The notes: generated by a model not told the origin, from the sequence alone. 32,210 nt of DNA from a virus (IMGVR_UViG_3300027743_000066:1-32210), one strand, 5' to 3'; shown: positions 9,101 through 16,540, counted from the first letter of the stretch. Translations and numbers: made by a program.

Positions 9101-9528
9101 GCCTTGGCGAGCAGTGCCACGTCCAGCGTGGCTATCTCGTTGATGGTGTGGCCGTGCGGCGCAGGCGCGAATGTCGCCGGAATGCCCGTCAGGCTGGCAT
9201 AGGTATGGCTGTGGACGGTCGGGGCCTTGCCAGCCAGGTCGGTCGTCAGGTTGGTGATGCCGCTCTGTGGAATGGGCAGAGTCGGTGGGAATGTGGCGGG
9301 ATCGCCGGTAATATCACTCCACGCGATCGGCACAGTTGGCGGAAAGGTGGCGGGCTTGCCTGTCACGTCGTCCCAGGTCGGCGGTGCGGGTGCCGGAAGC
9401 GGCGCAATGGGCAGGATTGCGTCCTTCAGAGAGGCTGGGGAAAGGGCGACATCGTCGCGCAGACCGGCCTCGGCCTCTGCCTTGGTGGCGGTGGGCAGAG
9501 TATGGGTATGCCAAGGGATTGAGGCCAT
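6169..9528 (-). CDS. Tail fibre / receptor-binding protein with collagen-like segment
   Basis: The protein has about 1119 residues. The first 290 residues hold repeated HTH-containing fibre units (PATFPPTVPIAWSDITGD, THSYASLTGIPATF-like, HTHAYSTLTGIPSAF). A collagen-like GPTGPTGATGPQGATGQTG stretch follows at about 296-325. Beyond it lie beta-rich domains with two copies of a module opening LLLQSQTFDNASW, typical of carbohydrate-binding fibre domains, and a C-terminal LamG-like part. An ATG further upstream exists, but MASIPWHTHTLP is preferred because it forms TGATG with the preceding stop. The central part is less GC-rich than its neighbours, consistent with domain exchange. It probably recognises the host surface. 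Confidence 0.85.
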   Translation of the reverse strand: MASIPWHTHTLPTATKAEAEAGLRDDVALSPASLKDAILPIAPLPAPAPPTWDDVTGKPATFPPTVPIAWSDITGDPATFPPTLPIPQSGITNLTTDLAGKAPTVHSHTYASLTGIPATFAPAPHGHTINEIATLDVALLAKAPLASPVFTGNPQAPTPTPGDNDTSIATTGFVTAAVTASSTAGVTNGDKGDIVVSDVGLTWMFDSSVVTAAARTVLDDASTGAMLTTLGAAPVAHTHAYSTLTGIPSAFTPAAHNHAQAEVNNLVTDLAAKEPLLPGGGTVSTYLRGDKVWAGVPAGPTGPTGATGPQGATGQTGAPGPGGPAVAHVGPTAPDVPVTGRMWMDTSVSTLGLMTYVNPWWADSHGKSAADYLLGSETNGLAIDFTRRSAVVRETAAVFEWEDKFDYADETALIAAGWTVYEAGGATGVVAPGDGTVSVTYVASNPSYISKQITNGPGIYQCYVDIVSKTSSVAAQVAFRLGTIAASTNITAVNIGAFTPNPGTYQLLTTFAVPYSNVWVSLVGATANDMGMTFGGIKLVRVSNAINTTPSNLLTYTGANPKLVWGNDGVLRYAPHNILLQSQTFDNASWVKTAATVTADTQVAPDGTLTAETLTSTATSASGTNQVVTTVAGQHTYSVYLKAGTATWVAILGSSGGSTTNLWTWFNLATGAVGTKESLVASATIQSVGNSWYRCSVTYTTVGGESVYIRLASADTLATAGTIGLTLHVWGAQLQRLPCHDGGYVPTTTAAAYRLPLDHDPLTKAPLGVLIEEARTNLLLQSQTFDNASWTKTSATTVTANTAIAPDGTLTADLASDINTIGFGGVIQSDTVKSAGATVTASLYVKKDNIPSSTRFPSLRVACTGGTTVKTAEVRLDTSTGAVFSQSVANGTASTCGSQSCGDYWRVWMTLTDDGANTIVATTLYPSLGAGALDAVQSATAMGSITIWGAQLEAGAFPTSYIPTTTAQVTRANDAVTLPIAQFPYSTTAGSLVAEFIDIASTPVTAKAVALGPTSAGSYIGVGKPGQTGWYAGGLAAMTGYLAGANNKIAVAFIAGNFDGSTNGAAVVTSASSDYAFTSTALHFGQRATAQQHLNSHLKSLKYLPRRATNAELVTMSTL

Positions 9529-9983
9529 CAGTCGTTCTCCAGCCACTTCCACGTCGTGCCGTTGCGAATCTTCACGATGGTGACGGAAGCACATCCAAAT
9601 TCACGGGCCAGAACAGACGGCCGCTGGCCCGAAAACTTCGCACGTCGAGCCTGCTCTTCCGTCAGTTTGACATTCCAATGCTGCTTTCCCCTAGGCCAAC
9701 GCCGATGATCGACGGCGTGCTGCATGTTGTCCTTATGGGTTCCGATAAAGAGATGATCGGGATTGACGCAAGGGCGAACATCACACTTGTGCAGGACGTA
9801 CTTGCCTTCAGGAATTTCGCCGCAGAACAGGCGATAGGAGATGCGATGAGCATCAACGGGTCCATGCCCGAACCTCATCCTCCCATATCCATAGGTGCCG
9901 AGGTTGGCCGTCCAGAGCCAGCACCCTGAATTGGGTTCAGGCGATACCTTGTCCATGAAACGATCAACGATGCTATCCAACAC
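9528..9983 (-). CDS. HNH homing endonuclease (HNH_3 type with C-terminal HTH)
   Basis: The 151-residue protein starts with a PNSGCWLWTANLGTYGYGR segment. The HNH core is HRISYRLFCGEIPEGKYVLH, then CDVRPCVNPDHLFIGTHKDNM, with paired cysteines and the expected His/Asn residues. A C-terminal helix-turn-helix (LTEEQARR..VLAREFGCASVTIVKIRNG) should read the DNA target. Free-standing homing endonucleases of this form are common in phages and promote their own spread by cutting copies that lack them. It is placed between fibre and head genes and is related to two genes on the right side of the window. Confidence 0.88.
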   Translation of the reverse strand: MLDSIVDRFMDKVSPEPNSGCWLWTANLGTYGYGRMRFGHGPVDAHRISYRLFCGEIPEGKYVLHKCDVRPCVNPDHLFIGTHKDNMQHAVDHRRWPRGKQHWNVKLTEEQARRAKFSGQRPSVLAREFGCASVTIVKIRNGTTWKWLEND

Positions 9984-10305
9984 GTCCCCCTTTGGTGCGA
10001 AACTTGCTCAAATCCCTATCATTCAGGACGCGCCTGATGTGCTGCGCGTCCTGCTGAATGATAGCCTCATCGAGACCCGTTCCGTGCAACAAATTGTGGG
10101 GCAATGTCATAACTTTATGCCAATCTCCGGCCCAGCCTGACGGAGCCGAATTGAACTCAGCTTGAGCTTGGTCCAGCGTCTTCTGGACCTCATAATCCAC
10201 TCGGAAATGATCCATCCCATCCTGGTGCAGATGCCAGATGGTGCGGCCCAACTCCGCGTCGTGCGCGAAAAGCACCCACTCGCCGTCGCGGATTTCGTCA
10301 GACAT
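9973..10305 (-). CDS. Hypothetical phage protein
   Basis: The 110-residue protein includes WHLHQDGMDHFRVDYEVQKT and, near the end, DAQHIRRVLNDRDLSKFRTK. The tail 'xxRRVLND.D...FRT' recalls small proteins found near head genes of related phages, but no function is known to me. It overlaps the HNH gene by 11 bases and shares TGATG with the gene before it. Confidence 0.7.
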   Translation of the reverse strand: MSDEIRDGEWVLFAHDAELGRTIWHLHQDGMDHFRVDYEVQKTLDQAQAEFNSAPSGWAGDWHKVMTLPHNLLHGTGLDEAIIQQDAQHIRRVLNDRDLSKFRTKGGRVG

Positions 10306-10808
10306 CAGGCGTTACCCATAGTAGTTCTAAGCGGGTCGGCGCGCTCCGCCTTGTGATCCGAAAGCAGCTTCAGGGCCGTATCCATGTCCAGATACAGCAC
10401 CGCTCCGGCCCGAAAGCGCGCCTCCGGTATGATCTCGACGCCGACCTTGTCCACCTGCGGCGGCGGAACGATCGCCAGATCGCCGGGAACCTGCGGGTTA
10501 TCAATCACCTGCTGCGGCGTCGGCCAGTAATCGTGCGTCAGTTTGATGACGACCAGTTGCTCCTTCGGCCGTGGCGTCAAATTGGCCCTAGCCTTCGCGC
10601 GGGCTTCCATTTCCTGCAGCACGAGGCGGCGCTGGTGGGCGACATTGGCCGCATCGACCTCCTCGTCTGTCATGCCCTGCACCTGCGCCTGAAGGTAGGC
10701 GGCAATCTCGGCGTCGGTCGGCGGGCGGGTCACGACTTGCGACATGTGTGCACTGGGGTCGGGCTCCGGACCCGTGATTATATCTTTCGGCTTGTAGGGG
10801 GCTGCCAT
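10305..10808 (-). CDS. Hypothetical head-region protein, paralogous C terminus to the gene at 10930-11412
   Basis: The 167-residue protein has a Pro-rich N terminus, a charged helix (QRRLVLQEMEARAKARANL) and a C-terminal segment LYLDMDTALKLLSDHKAERADP. The last part matches the end of the next gene upstream (LPPNEAIKLLDERRAERSDP), so the two share a small domain. A clear AAGGAG lies before the ATG. Its position just after the capsid genes suggests a head-associated role, unproven. Confidence 0.72.
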   Translation of the reverse strand: MAAPYKPKDIITGPEPDPSAHMSQVVTRPPTDAEIAAYLQAQVQGMTDEEVDAANVAHQRRLVLQEMEARAKARANLTPRPKEQLVVIKLTHDYWPTPQQVIDNPQVPGDLAIVPPPQVDKVGVEIIPEARFRAGAVLYLDMDTALKLLSDHKAERADPLRTTMGNA

Positions 10809-10887
10809 TCAAAGAACTCCTTGTGCGGGGTGGTTTGCAGGGATTGTGGGTGCCGAACAGATTTCCTTGGGAGGAGGTCATCCGGCA

Positions 10888-10908
10888 CCCGCCCACCCCG
10901 CAGGCGGG
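10888..10908. other. Stem-loop in a 121-base gap between two head-region genes
   Basis: CCCGCC and GGCGGG pair around a nine-base loop. There is no T-run on either strand, so it is more likely an RNA-processing or attenuating hairpin than a full terminator. No convincing gene is seen in the rest of the gap. Confidence 0.35.
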
Positions 10909-10929
10909 CATCAGGCAAGTAAGTAGGGC

Positions 10930-11412
10930 CTACTTGCCGGACTTCGCGGTCTTCAGGTGCTCGCCGGAATCCTCGACCTTCGGCGGGTCGGAACGCTCCG
11001 CGCGGCGCTCGTCAAGCAGCTTGATCGCCTCGTTCGGCGGCAGGTCCAGTTCCTCGCCATGCGCGTGAAGCAGGCCCTGGCCATCGCGCCAGTCCATCAG
11101 AAGCCGGACCTTGGTCAGCTTCTCCGGCTCGCCCTTGATGGTCGAACGCGGCACTGAGGTCTTGGTGGTCGTCGTCTCGGTGGTGTCCTCCACGATGCCG
11201 GACGGATAGCGCAGGATGTCGGCGGTGGAGAAGATATCAACCTTCCTGCCCTGCTCCGAAATCTCGACCGCCTGGGCGTGCGCCTCCCGCGGATCGCGCG
11301 GGGCCGGAGCCGCACCCTTGCCAGCGGTGGCATCCCGCTCGGCGATTTCCTGTGTGGTCAGTTCGCGCTCGGCGCCAACTGTAACTGTGGTTGTGTCTTT
11401 GGCCATAGCCAT
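10930..11412 (-). CDS. Hypothetical head-region protein with shared AxKLLxxxxAERxDP motif
   Basis: The protein has about 160 residues. The start is placed at MAMAKDTTT because GGAG precedes it; a longer frame would run into the capsid gene. The N-terminal half is polar and Ala/Arg-rich. The C-terminal half reads KVRLLMDWRDGQGLLHAHGE, then LDLPPNEAIKLLDERRAERS, paralogous to the gene downstream. It follows the capsid gene by 59 bases. The position fits a head decoration, completion or neck factor, but no family is recognised. Confidence 0.7.
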   Translation of the reverse strand: MAMAKDTTTVTVGAERELTTQEIAERDATAGKGAAPAPRDPREAHAQAVEISEQGRKVDIFSTADILRYPSGIVEDTTETTTTKTSVPRSTIKGEPEKLTKVRLLMDWRDGQGLLHAHGEELDLPPNEAIKLLDERRAERSDPPKVEDSGEHLKTAKSGK

Positions 11413-11471
11413 ATTCTCCAGAGGGATGAGGAAAAACGGGCTCCAGAAAGCCCGCCACATATCGAATGGCG

Positions 11472-12464
11472 TCACGTCGCCGCGGTCAGGCCAAAGATGT
11501 CAGCGACCACGCCATGCGCGGCCTCGTTGTCCACCTTCAGGCAACCCTCGCCGATGATGACGGTCTTTTCGGCGTCGCCGGTCTTGGCAACGTCCGGCAC
11601 CTTGTGGATCTTGCGCAGCCACTCCCACGACATCATGTCCGGATCGATAAAGAAGGCGCGACGAGCCACAGCGGCGGAAACCGCCATGACCCGGTTCGGC
11701 TTCACCGTGATGGTGCCATACGGTCCTTCGTACACGTCAGCGTTGCTGATCAGCGTCTTGGTGCCGCTCTTGTCGGCATTGTAGCGGAAGGCTGCCACGG
11801 CCGGATCGGACATGAACGAAACAAACACGCTCTTGATGTAGGGCGAAACCACGAGGCTCCTGACATCGGCACCAGCCGAATAGGCCGTCCCGGCCACCTG
11901 GTCCATCAGCGCCTTGGTGAACGCCCGCTGCGTGCCAAGTCCTTCCGGAACCGTCAGGCCGGTGCCCTGCGAGAAGCCGCCGTTGGTGCCGGAGCCGCCG
12001 CGGGACACGTTGGTCACCAGCCACGATGGCAGGCCGCCCGATACACGCGAAGCGCCCGCCACCGAGCCGACGTTGGACACGATGCTGAACTCAACATCTT
12101 TCCTGATCTCGATGCCCTTCTTGACGGTGTTGCGCTTGGTTTTTTCAGCGTCCCCAGCGTTCTTGATCGCCTCCTGAGTCTCGGAGACGATAAAATCTTT
12201 TCTAAAAATTTGCGTGTAATTTCCGACTCTTACGACCGGCGTGACGGCGCCGAACGTGAATTCCGCGCCCTCTTCCTGAACGTTGGCACCAGGCGCTGTC
12301 AGGGCGTCGATCGCCCACTCGGGGTGCGTGCTATCGACCGACCCCTTGCCGATCATCGAGTAAATCGGGGTATCCTCGGGCGTAATCCAGCGGACCACGT
12401 TGTCGAGGCTTTCCCGGTTCGCTTTCGCGGATGTTGAGATAAACGTGTTGGCTACGGCGGGCAT
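11472..12464 (-). CDS. Major capsid protein (DUF5309 / SU10-like)
   Basis: The protein has 330 residues. The N terminus MPAVANTFISTSAKANRESL, followed by WITPEDTPIYSMIGKG and then EGAEFTFGAVTPVVRVGNYT, is the hallmark of the DUF5309 (SU10 major capsid) family with an HK97-like fold. The middle has the E-loop/helix region (QIFRKDFIVSETQEAIKNAG) and the C-terminal half has RRAFFIDPDMMSWEWLRKIH. AAGGAG lies eight bases before the ATG. The gene follows the scaffold and is preceded by a strong hairpin. Confidence 0.9.
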   Translation of the reverse strand: MPAVANTFISTSAKANRESLDNVVRWITPEDTPIYSMIGKGSVDSTHPEWAIDALTAPGANVQEEGAEFTFGAVTPVVRVGNYTQIFRKDFIVSETQEAIKNAGDAEKTKRNTVKKGIEIRKDVEFSIVSNVGSVAGASRVSGGLPSWLVTNVSRGGSGTNGGFSQGTGLTVPEGLGTQRAFTKALMDQVAGTAYSAGADVRSLVVSPYIKSVFVSFMSDPAVAAFRYNADKSGTKTLISNADVYEGPYGTITVKPNRVMAVSAAVARRAFFIDPDMMSWEWLRKIHKVPDVAKTGDAEKTVIIGEGCLKVDNEAAHGVVADIFGLTAAT

Positions 12465-12474
12465 ATGCCTCGCT

Positions 12475-12498
12475 CCTTCGATTGGAGTTCATCGAAGG
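12475..12498 (-). promoter_or_regulatory. Hairpin overlapping the capsid gene ribosome-binding site
   Basis: CCTTCGAT and ATCGAAGG form a perfect eight-base-pair stem with an eight-base loop directly upstream of the capsid ATG. The proximal arm contains the AAGG of the Shine-Dalgarno AAGGAG. It could stabilise the capsid mRNA or control access to the ribosome-binding site. Confidence 0.5.
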
Positions 12499-12519
12499 GT
12501 CAGCAAAGACTTGACCAGG

Positions 12520-13536
12520 CTAGTCGAAATCGACCAGCAGGGCATCCTTCAGCGACCCCGACTTCTGCAATCGGGCCACGCGTTCCTTCTGCCGTCTGAA
12601 TTTCTGCTCCGAGGGCTTCGTTGCACGCCGCTCCAGGCTTTTGGTTGGCGGCACGTTCTGGACCTTCTTTGAAGCGTTCTTCGCCCTCGATTCCGACTCA
12701 AGCCCCTTGTAGGCGTAATGGCTCAGGAGGTAAAAACGGGAGTCTGTGTTCCCGTTGATTTCCTGGTCATTGAACCCCAGATGCTTGGCGGCCGCGCGGG
12801 CCTTGGCATTCGCTTCTTCACGCTTTTTCGGGTTTCCAAGCTCAGGCATATAGGCGACAAGCGCGGCATTCTCCGCCTTGTACTTCTCGTCCCGCTCCTG
12901 AGCGGTGAGTTGCCCCTGTGCCTGTTTGGCTTGTTGGCCCATGGCTGTGATGGAGGCCAGTTGCTCCATTGCCGCCTCATGCATGGCTTTCGCCTGATGA
13001 TAAGAGGCAACGATATTCGGATCGTGAGAAAACAGCAGGGAACGATCGGGCTCATCCGGCAAATGCTGCGCCAGATGATCCACCAAGGCGTCAAACACCC
13101 CGTTGACCTGATTGGATTGCGCAATCACACTGCGGCGGGCCTCGCCCACTTCGGCAGTTTTCATGCGATAATCGCGCTCGCGCAGATTGCCGTTCACCAG
13201 TTCCTTCACGGTTGACTGGGTGCCGTCTGGCAGAGTTACGAGGGCCTCGAGGTCGTTCGGCGCCAAGACTCTAGGCTTGGGTTGGCCGTCTTCGTCATCG
13301 TCCGGGTCTTCGTCTTCCGAGCCGTCTCCATCGTCTTCGTCCCCATCGGGGTCTTCTTCCGGAGCGTCGGGGTCGTCTTGATCGGGTTCCCTGGGTGGTT
13401 GCTCGTCGTCCGGGTTGGCCTCGTCGGCTCCGTCCAACGTATCATCGAAATCCAGGGCACTGGCCTCGTCAAGAGAAAGGCCAGTTTCGGCGTAATTTGA
13501 AGCTCCAGAGGGGGCTGGTGTGGCTTCAGTCGGCAT
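12520..13536 (-). CDS. Capsid scaffolding protein
   Basis: The 338-residue protein has a very acidic low-complexity region (about residues 28-85, runs of D and E). Predicted helices with AEVGEARRSVIAQSNQVNG and AMGQQAKQAQGQLTAQERDE follow, and the C terminus is basic (RRQKERVARLQK). Its place directly upstream of the capsid gene, its high charge and its helical content fit a phage scaffold, which templates the procapsid and then leaves. AGGAAAA precedes the ATG. Confidence 0.8.
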   Translation of the reverse strand: MPTEATPAPSGASNYAETGLSLDEASALDFDDTLDGADEANPDDEQPPREPDQDDPDAPEEDPDGDEDDGDGSEDEDPDDDEDGQPKPRVLAPNDLEALVTLPDGTQSTVKELVNGNLRERDYRMKTAEVGEARRSVIAQSNQVNGVFDALVDHLAQHLPDEPDRSLLFSHDPNIVASYHQAKAMHEAAMEQLASITAMGQQAKQAQGQLTAQERDEKYKAENAALVAYMPELGNPKKREEANAKARAAAKHLGFNDQEINGNTDSRFYLLSHYAYKGLESESRAKNASKKVQNVPPTKSLERRATKPSEQKFRRQKERVARLQKSGSLKDALLVDFD

Positions 13537-13574
13537 GTAGGCGTTTTCCTAACATCTCGTTTGGCGTCAGCGGC

Positions 13575-13826
13575 TTAGGCGGGCGCTCTCGATGAGGGTC
13601 GCTCTTCACGAGTACCACTGTTGGCGGCGATTTCCAAGGCATCTCGCAATCTTCGGATGGCCCGCACGTTCGCAAGTGCCTCAGTGCGGAAATCATGCGC
13701 CCCCGGCACCGCCATCACGGCCGCATCGACCTCGTTGCGCTCCAGATCGGCGAGCAACTCAGTGACCAGCCTGTCCTGCAGCAGGGTTCGCGCCGCTGCC
13801 TGCTTTTCGGTTGGCTCCATGCTCAT
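13575..13826 (-). CDS. Hypothetical small helical protein
   Basis: The 83-residue protein is mostly helical, with conserved-looking KQAAARTLLQDRLVTELLAD and an FRTEALANVRAIRRLRDALE helix. No family is recognised. Its translation start lies inside a duplicated copy of the portal gene end, which supplies the G-rich Shine-Dalgarno and the ATGA. Confidence 0.65.
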   Translation of the reverse strand: MSMEPTEKQAAARTLLQDRLVTELLADLERNEVDAAVMAVPGAHDFRTEALANVRAIRRLRDALEIAANSGTREERPSSRAPA

Positions 13827-13857
13827 TGAAACGCCCCCCCGATCCTCTTGCTGCTCA
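13823..13857 (-). repeat. Direct repeat of the portal gene 3' junction (copy 2)
   Basis: This stretch repeats 14138-14171 with a single extra C in the run of Cs. On the coding strand it carries AAGAGGA, a G-run and ATGA, so each copy provides the ribosome-binding region and start codon of the next gene. One copy ends the portal gene and the other begins the 83-residue gene. Confidence 0.85.
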
Positions 13858-13956
13858 GCGTCCTAGCGCGAACTCCATCTGCAGCTTCTCGCAGCAGCAC
13901 GAAGATGGCCAGGCCCAGGAAATCGGCACCATCTGTCCGTCGAGCAGGATGACCAC
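13855..13956 (-). CDS. Candidate tiny ORF (33 residues, GTG start)
   Basis: GAAGG lies five bases before a GTG that opens a frame reading VVILLDGQMVPISWAWPSSC, followed by CCEKLQMEFALGR. The upstream codons in the same frame (LSGQKAF) have no good start. The piece EKLQMEFA also occurs in the portal C terminus. An alternative frame, starting with ATG at 13981 (MAKWTEGVCGHPARR...), covers the same DNA and reads less like a natural protein. A single-base change near the start may have damaged the original gene. Which frame is used is uncertain. Confidence 0.35.
   Translation of the reverse strand: MVILLDGQMVPISWAWPSSCCCEKLQMEFALGR
13866..13892. repeat. Second portal-derived repeat
   Basis: Twenty-six of 27 bases match 14293-14319 inside the portal gene, in the frame that encodes EKLQMEFA in both places. 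Together with the junction repeat it suggests this gap contains collapsed portal 3' sequence. Confidence 0.75.
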
Positions 13957-13973
13957 AAACGCCTTCTGTCCAC

Positions 13974-14141
13974 TTAGCCATCAGATGATCCTGAAACCGC
14001 TCGCTTGAGTGCATTTCGGCTAGTCACCATTCGAAAGCCATCCTCGAACTCGACAAGGCAGGAGTTCATCGTGCCCCGTGCCAGCACATTGCATAGTTGG
14101 CCCTTCCTGCCTTGCCTGTCCCATCGGTAGATGTAAGTCAT
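13974..14141 (-). CDS. Small hypothetical protein (55 residues)
   Basis: The ATG overlaps the portal stop as ATGA. The product begins MTYIYRWDRQGRKGQ, continues with NSCLVEFEDGFRMVTSRNAL and ends KRAVSGSSDG. The compact beta-like pattern with a basic N terminus looks like a genuine small phage protein. No function is known to me. It lies inside the segment bounded by the duplicated portal junction. Confidence 0.65.
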   Translation of the reverse strand: MTYIYRWDRQGRKGQLCNVLARGTMNSCLVEFEDGFRMVTSRNALKRAVSGSSDG

Positions 14142-14171
14142 TGAAACGCCCCCCGATCCTCTTGCTGCTCA
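14138..14171 (-). repeat. Direct repeat of the portal gene 3' junction (copy 1)
   Basis: This is the original copy, covering the last portal codons (EQQEDRGAFQ, stop) and the overlapping start of the next gene. See copy 2 at 13823-13857. Confidence 0.85.
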
Positions 14172-16540
14172 TTCTCCTTCATGAACAGTTCCTTCGAATA
14201 GTCCTCGACCCGGCGCCGATCGTCAATCTCGGCCTGCCGCTCGCGGGCCTGCTCCTGTATCCGCATTTCGATGTGCTTCAAGGCAATCTCGTGCGCGAAC
14301 TCCATCTGCAGTTTCTCGCGCTCCCACGCCATCTTCTGCTCCTCGATCGCCTGTTCTTTCTGCAGTTCGGCGAGTTTCACCTGCAAGTCGGCCTGCATCT
14401 GCTCACGCTCGACCGCCGCCTCGCGGGCAATGCGCGCCTGCTCTAGAGTGGCCTCCTTCTCCATCTCCATCTGGACCTTCTGCGCGTCGGCCTGGCTCTT
14501 CTGGCCCTGAACGGCCATATTGGCCTCGCCCTTCACCTTCTCGACTGCAATGGCGCTCTCCGCCGCCAGCCGGGCCGCCTTTTCCTGCGGGTCTTCTTGG
14601 CTCGCCTTCTGCTGCTTGCGCTGTTCCAGCTTCTGCTCGTCGGGTTTCGTGAAATACGAGGTCACACTGGGCAATCCGGTCGCCTGGACCGCCTTCTGAA
14701 CCCCATTCCACAGGTTTTCCGGGCTCACGAAGGGGTTGTCGTCGGCCCCCATCGCCATCAGGAACTTCTCTTGAAGTTGCAGGACGAAGCCGATCGCCGC
14801 CATGTCGCGCTCGCGGGTTCCTGCGCCAAGGCCGGTATTCACCTTGCAGCCCATCTCGCCGTTCCAGTTGCGCGGATCGAAAGTGACCCACTTATCCGTC
14901 AGCCAGACCGTGCGCGGCTTGTCCTGGTGCTGCACGATGAGGCGCAACAGGCCCTTGAACATCTTCTCCAGCCCGCCGCGGGCCACCGTGCGCACCATCT
15001 GTTCGGTCTGGCCGATGCCCTGCTGCTCAATCAGCGCCGTCGCCTTGGCGGTCACGTTCTGGAGCGCATCAGGGGCTAGACCACTTGAAGCGTCGGAAAT
15101 TCCGGTGCGATCCTCCAGCACGGAGTCGATGTAGGGCAGCATGGCGAACGCATCCTTGGTGACGTTCGGCACCTGAAGGTAGCTCACGACGTCATTCGCG
15201 TTCGATCCCGCCTTGGCAATGATCGGCTCGCCGAACCTCCGGTTGTAGAACGCATCCGGGTTTTTAATACTGCCCTCGACATAGACCGGCGTCTGGTTGT
15301 TCTGGCTGTAGATGTTGTCCAGCGTCGAGCGCCACAGCACCGTCTTGATCTGCTGCAGGTCGGCCACATCATCAGTGATCGACTGACCCTCCCACTGGTG
15401 CGGGCGGCGCTCGATCTTGATGTCCTCCAGCGGCGCGTCGTCCCACATCTCGTTTTCGAGGATGTTGTCCTCGGTGAGCGCCCCGGCAATGACAATGCGC
15501 CGCAGTTCCGCAATGCCGTCGTCGTCATAATCCACCCGCACATAGAGGTCGTAGTAATCGATCTCCTCCGTGGCCGGGGAATAGGTCTTGCCGTCCTCGA
15601 GGTTGCGCCTGCGGGTCTGCTCCGCCTGCTCCTGCTCGTCCTTGTCGTCAGAGAGCGGCAGTTCCATCACCTGGTCGTAGTCATAGCCCATCGCAATGAG
15701 GTCTGAGCGCGTGACCTTCTCCACAGTCCCGACGAGTTGCGCCGTCTCGATCGATAGCGCGTCGGGATGGATGAGGAACTGCTCGCGGGGATAGCAGGCC
15801 AGTTTGACCTGGCGGCTCTTCTTCATGATCTTGACGCGGACGTCATGCAGGATCTCTGGAACCATCGTCGGCTCGCCGGTCTGCGGGTCAATGCCCGGTC
15901 TGCCAGTCTGTGGATCGATGCTCTGGACCTCGACCTCTGCCTCATACTGGCTGTGCTCCAGCACCTCGACCTCGTCCGGGGTCACCAGCATCTGGAACGC
16001 CGCCTCGTCGAGGCCGGTAAAGCGTTTTTCGCTGACTTTCGTCTTCTCCTCGTGCCACCACTTGAGGATGCCGTTGCGCTGCAGCACGGCGTCGTGCATC
16101 GCGTCATAGATGGCGTCATAGCCGGAGGTTTCGGGCAGGATCACGTCATTGACATAGATGGTGGCCTGCTCGTGGTACGCCTCGTCGCCCTCTTTGGTTG
16201 GGATGTACTCCACCACCTGGTCATTGCCGAGAATGGTGCGGACGAGGCTCGGCATGACCTTCTTGATGACGGCGCGCAGATCTTTCGAAATGACTTTGCT
16301 TCGGCCGACATCGCTCGGTGTGTCCGGCATTTTGCCGTCGAAATATTCCTGGGCTCTTTCTCTCGTTCGGAGCGTCCCGCCGTCCGTATCGTCGTCCCTT
16401 GCCACCTCGCTTTCGCGAACAAGCTCTGAAACAAGGGCCGCGAGGTCGGAGTCTGACATCTCCTCAGACTGGCCTCCCGGGCCGTTGCCGCCCGCCTGCG
16501 GGTCGATCGATCCTAAGCGGGGCTTATAGCTTCGGGCCAT
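14138..16540 (-). CDS. Portal protein (P22/SU10-like)
   Basis: The 800-residue protein forms the dodecameric portal through which DNA enters and leaves. Family features include the N-terminal RERAQEYFDGKMPDTP, then GRSKVISKDLRAVIKKVMPS. Further on come VEYIPTKEGDE, ILKWWHEEKTKVSEKRF and EIDYYDLYVRVDYDDDG. The stem-clip region with EDRTGISDASSGLAPDALQN is typical of large P22-type portals. Residues from about 620 to 790 are a long charged coiled coil (KEATLEQARIAREAAVEREQ), as in the P22 barrel. It is followed by duplicated fragments of its own 3' end. Confidence 0.92.
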   Translation of the reverse strand: MARSYKPRLGSIDPQAGGNGPGGQSEEMSDSDLAALVSELVRESEVARDDDTDGGTLRTRERAQEYFDGKMPDTPSDVGRSKVISKDLRAVIKKVMPSLVRTILGNDQVVEYIPTKEGDEAYHEQATIYVNDVILPETSGYDAIYDAMHDAVLQRNGILKWWHEEKTKVSEKRFTGLDEAAFQMLVTPDEVEVLEHSQYEAEVEVQSIDPQTGRPGIDPQTGEPTMVPEILHDVRVKIMKKSRQVKLACYPREQFLIHPDALSIETAQLVGTVEKVTRSDLIAMGYDYDQVMELPLSDDKDEQEQAEQTRRRNLEDGKTYSPATEEIDYYDLYVRVDYDDDGIAELRRIVIAGALTEDNILENEMWDDAPLEDIKIERRPHQWEGQSITDDVADLQQIKTVLWRSTLDNIYSQNNQTPVYVEGSIKNPDAFYNRRFGEPIIAKAGSNANDVVSYLQVPNVTKDAFAMLPYIDSVLEDRTGISDASSGLAPDALQNVTAKATALIEQQGIGQTEQMVRTVARGGLEKMFKGLLRLIVQHQDKPRTVWLTDKWVTFDPRNWNGEMGCKVNTGLGAGTRERDMAAIGFVLQLQEKFLMAMGADDNPFVSPENLWNGVQKAVQATGLPSVTSYFTKPDEQKLEQRKQQKASQEDPQEKAARLAAESAIAVEKVKGEANMAVQGQKSQADAQKVQMEMEKEATLEQARIAREAAVEREQMQADLQVKLAELQKEQAIEEQKMAWEREKLQMEFAHEIALKHIEMRIQEQARERQAEIDDRRRVEDYSKELFMKENEQQEDRGAFQ

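Noticed and set aside
8434-9522. Rightward frames across the fibre gene
   Set aside because: They are Arg/Gly-rich shadows of the fibre repeats.
13823-13981. ATG-started frame MAKWTEGVCGHPARR... across the portal repeat
   Set aside because: Not preferred: its composition is less protein-like than the alternative frame and its end is the out-of-frame portal copy. It is kept as an alternative in the tiny-ORF entry, not as a separate gene.
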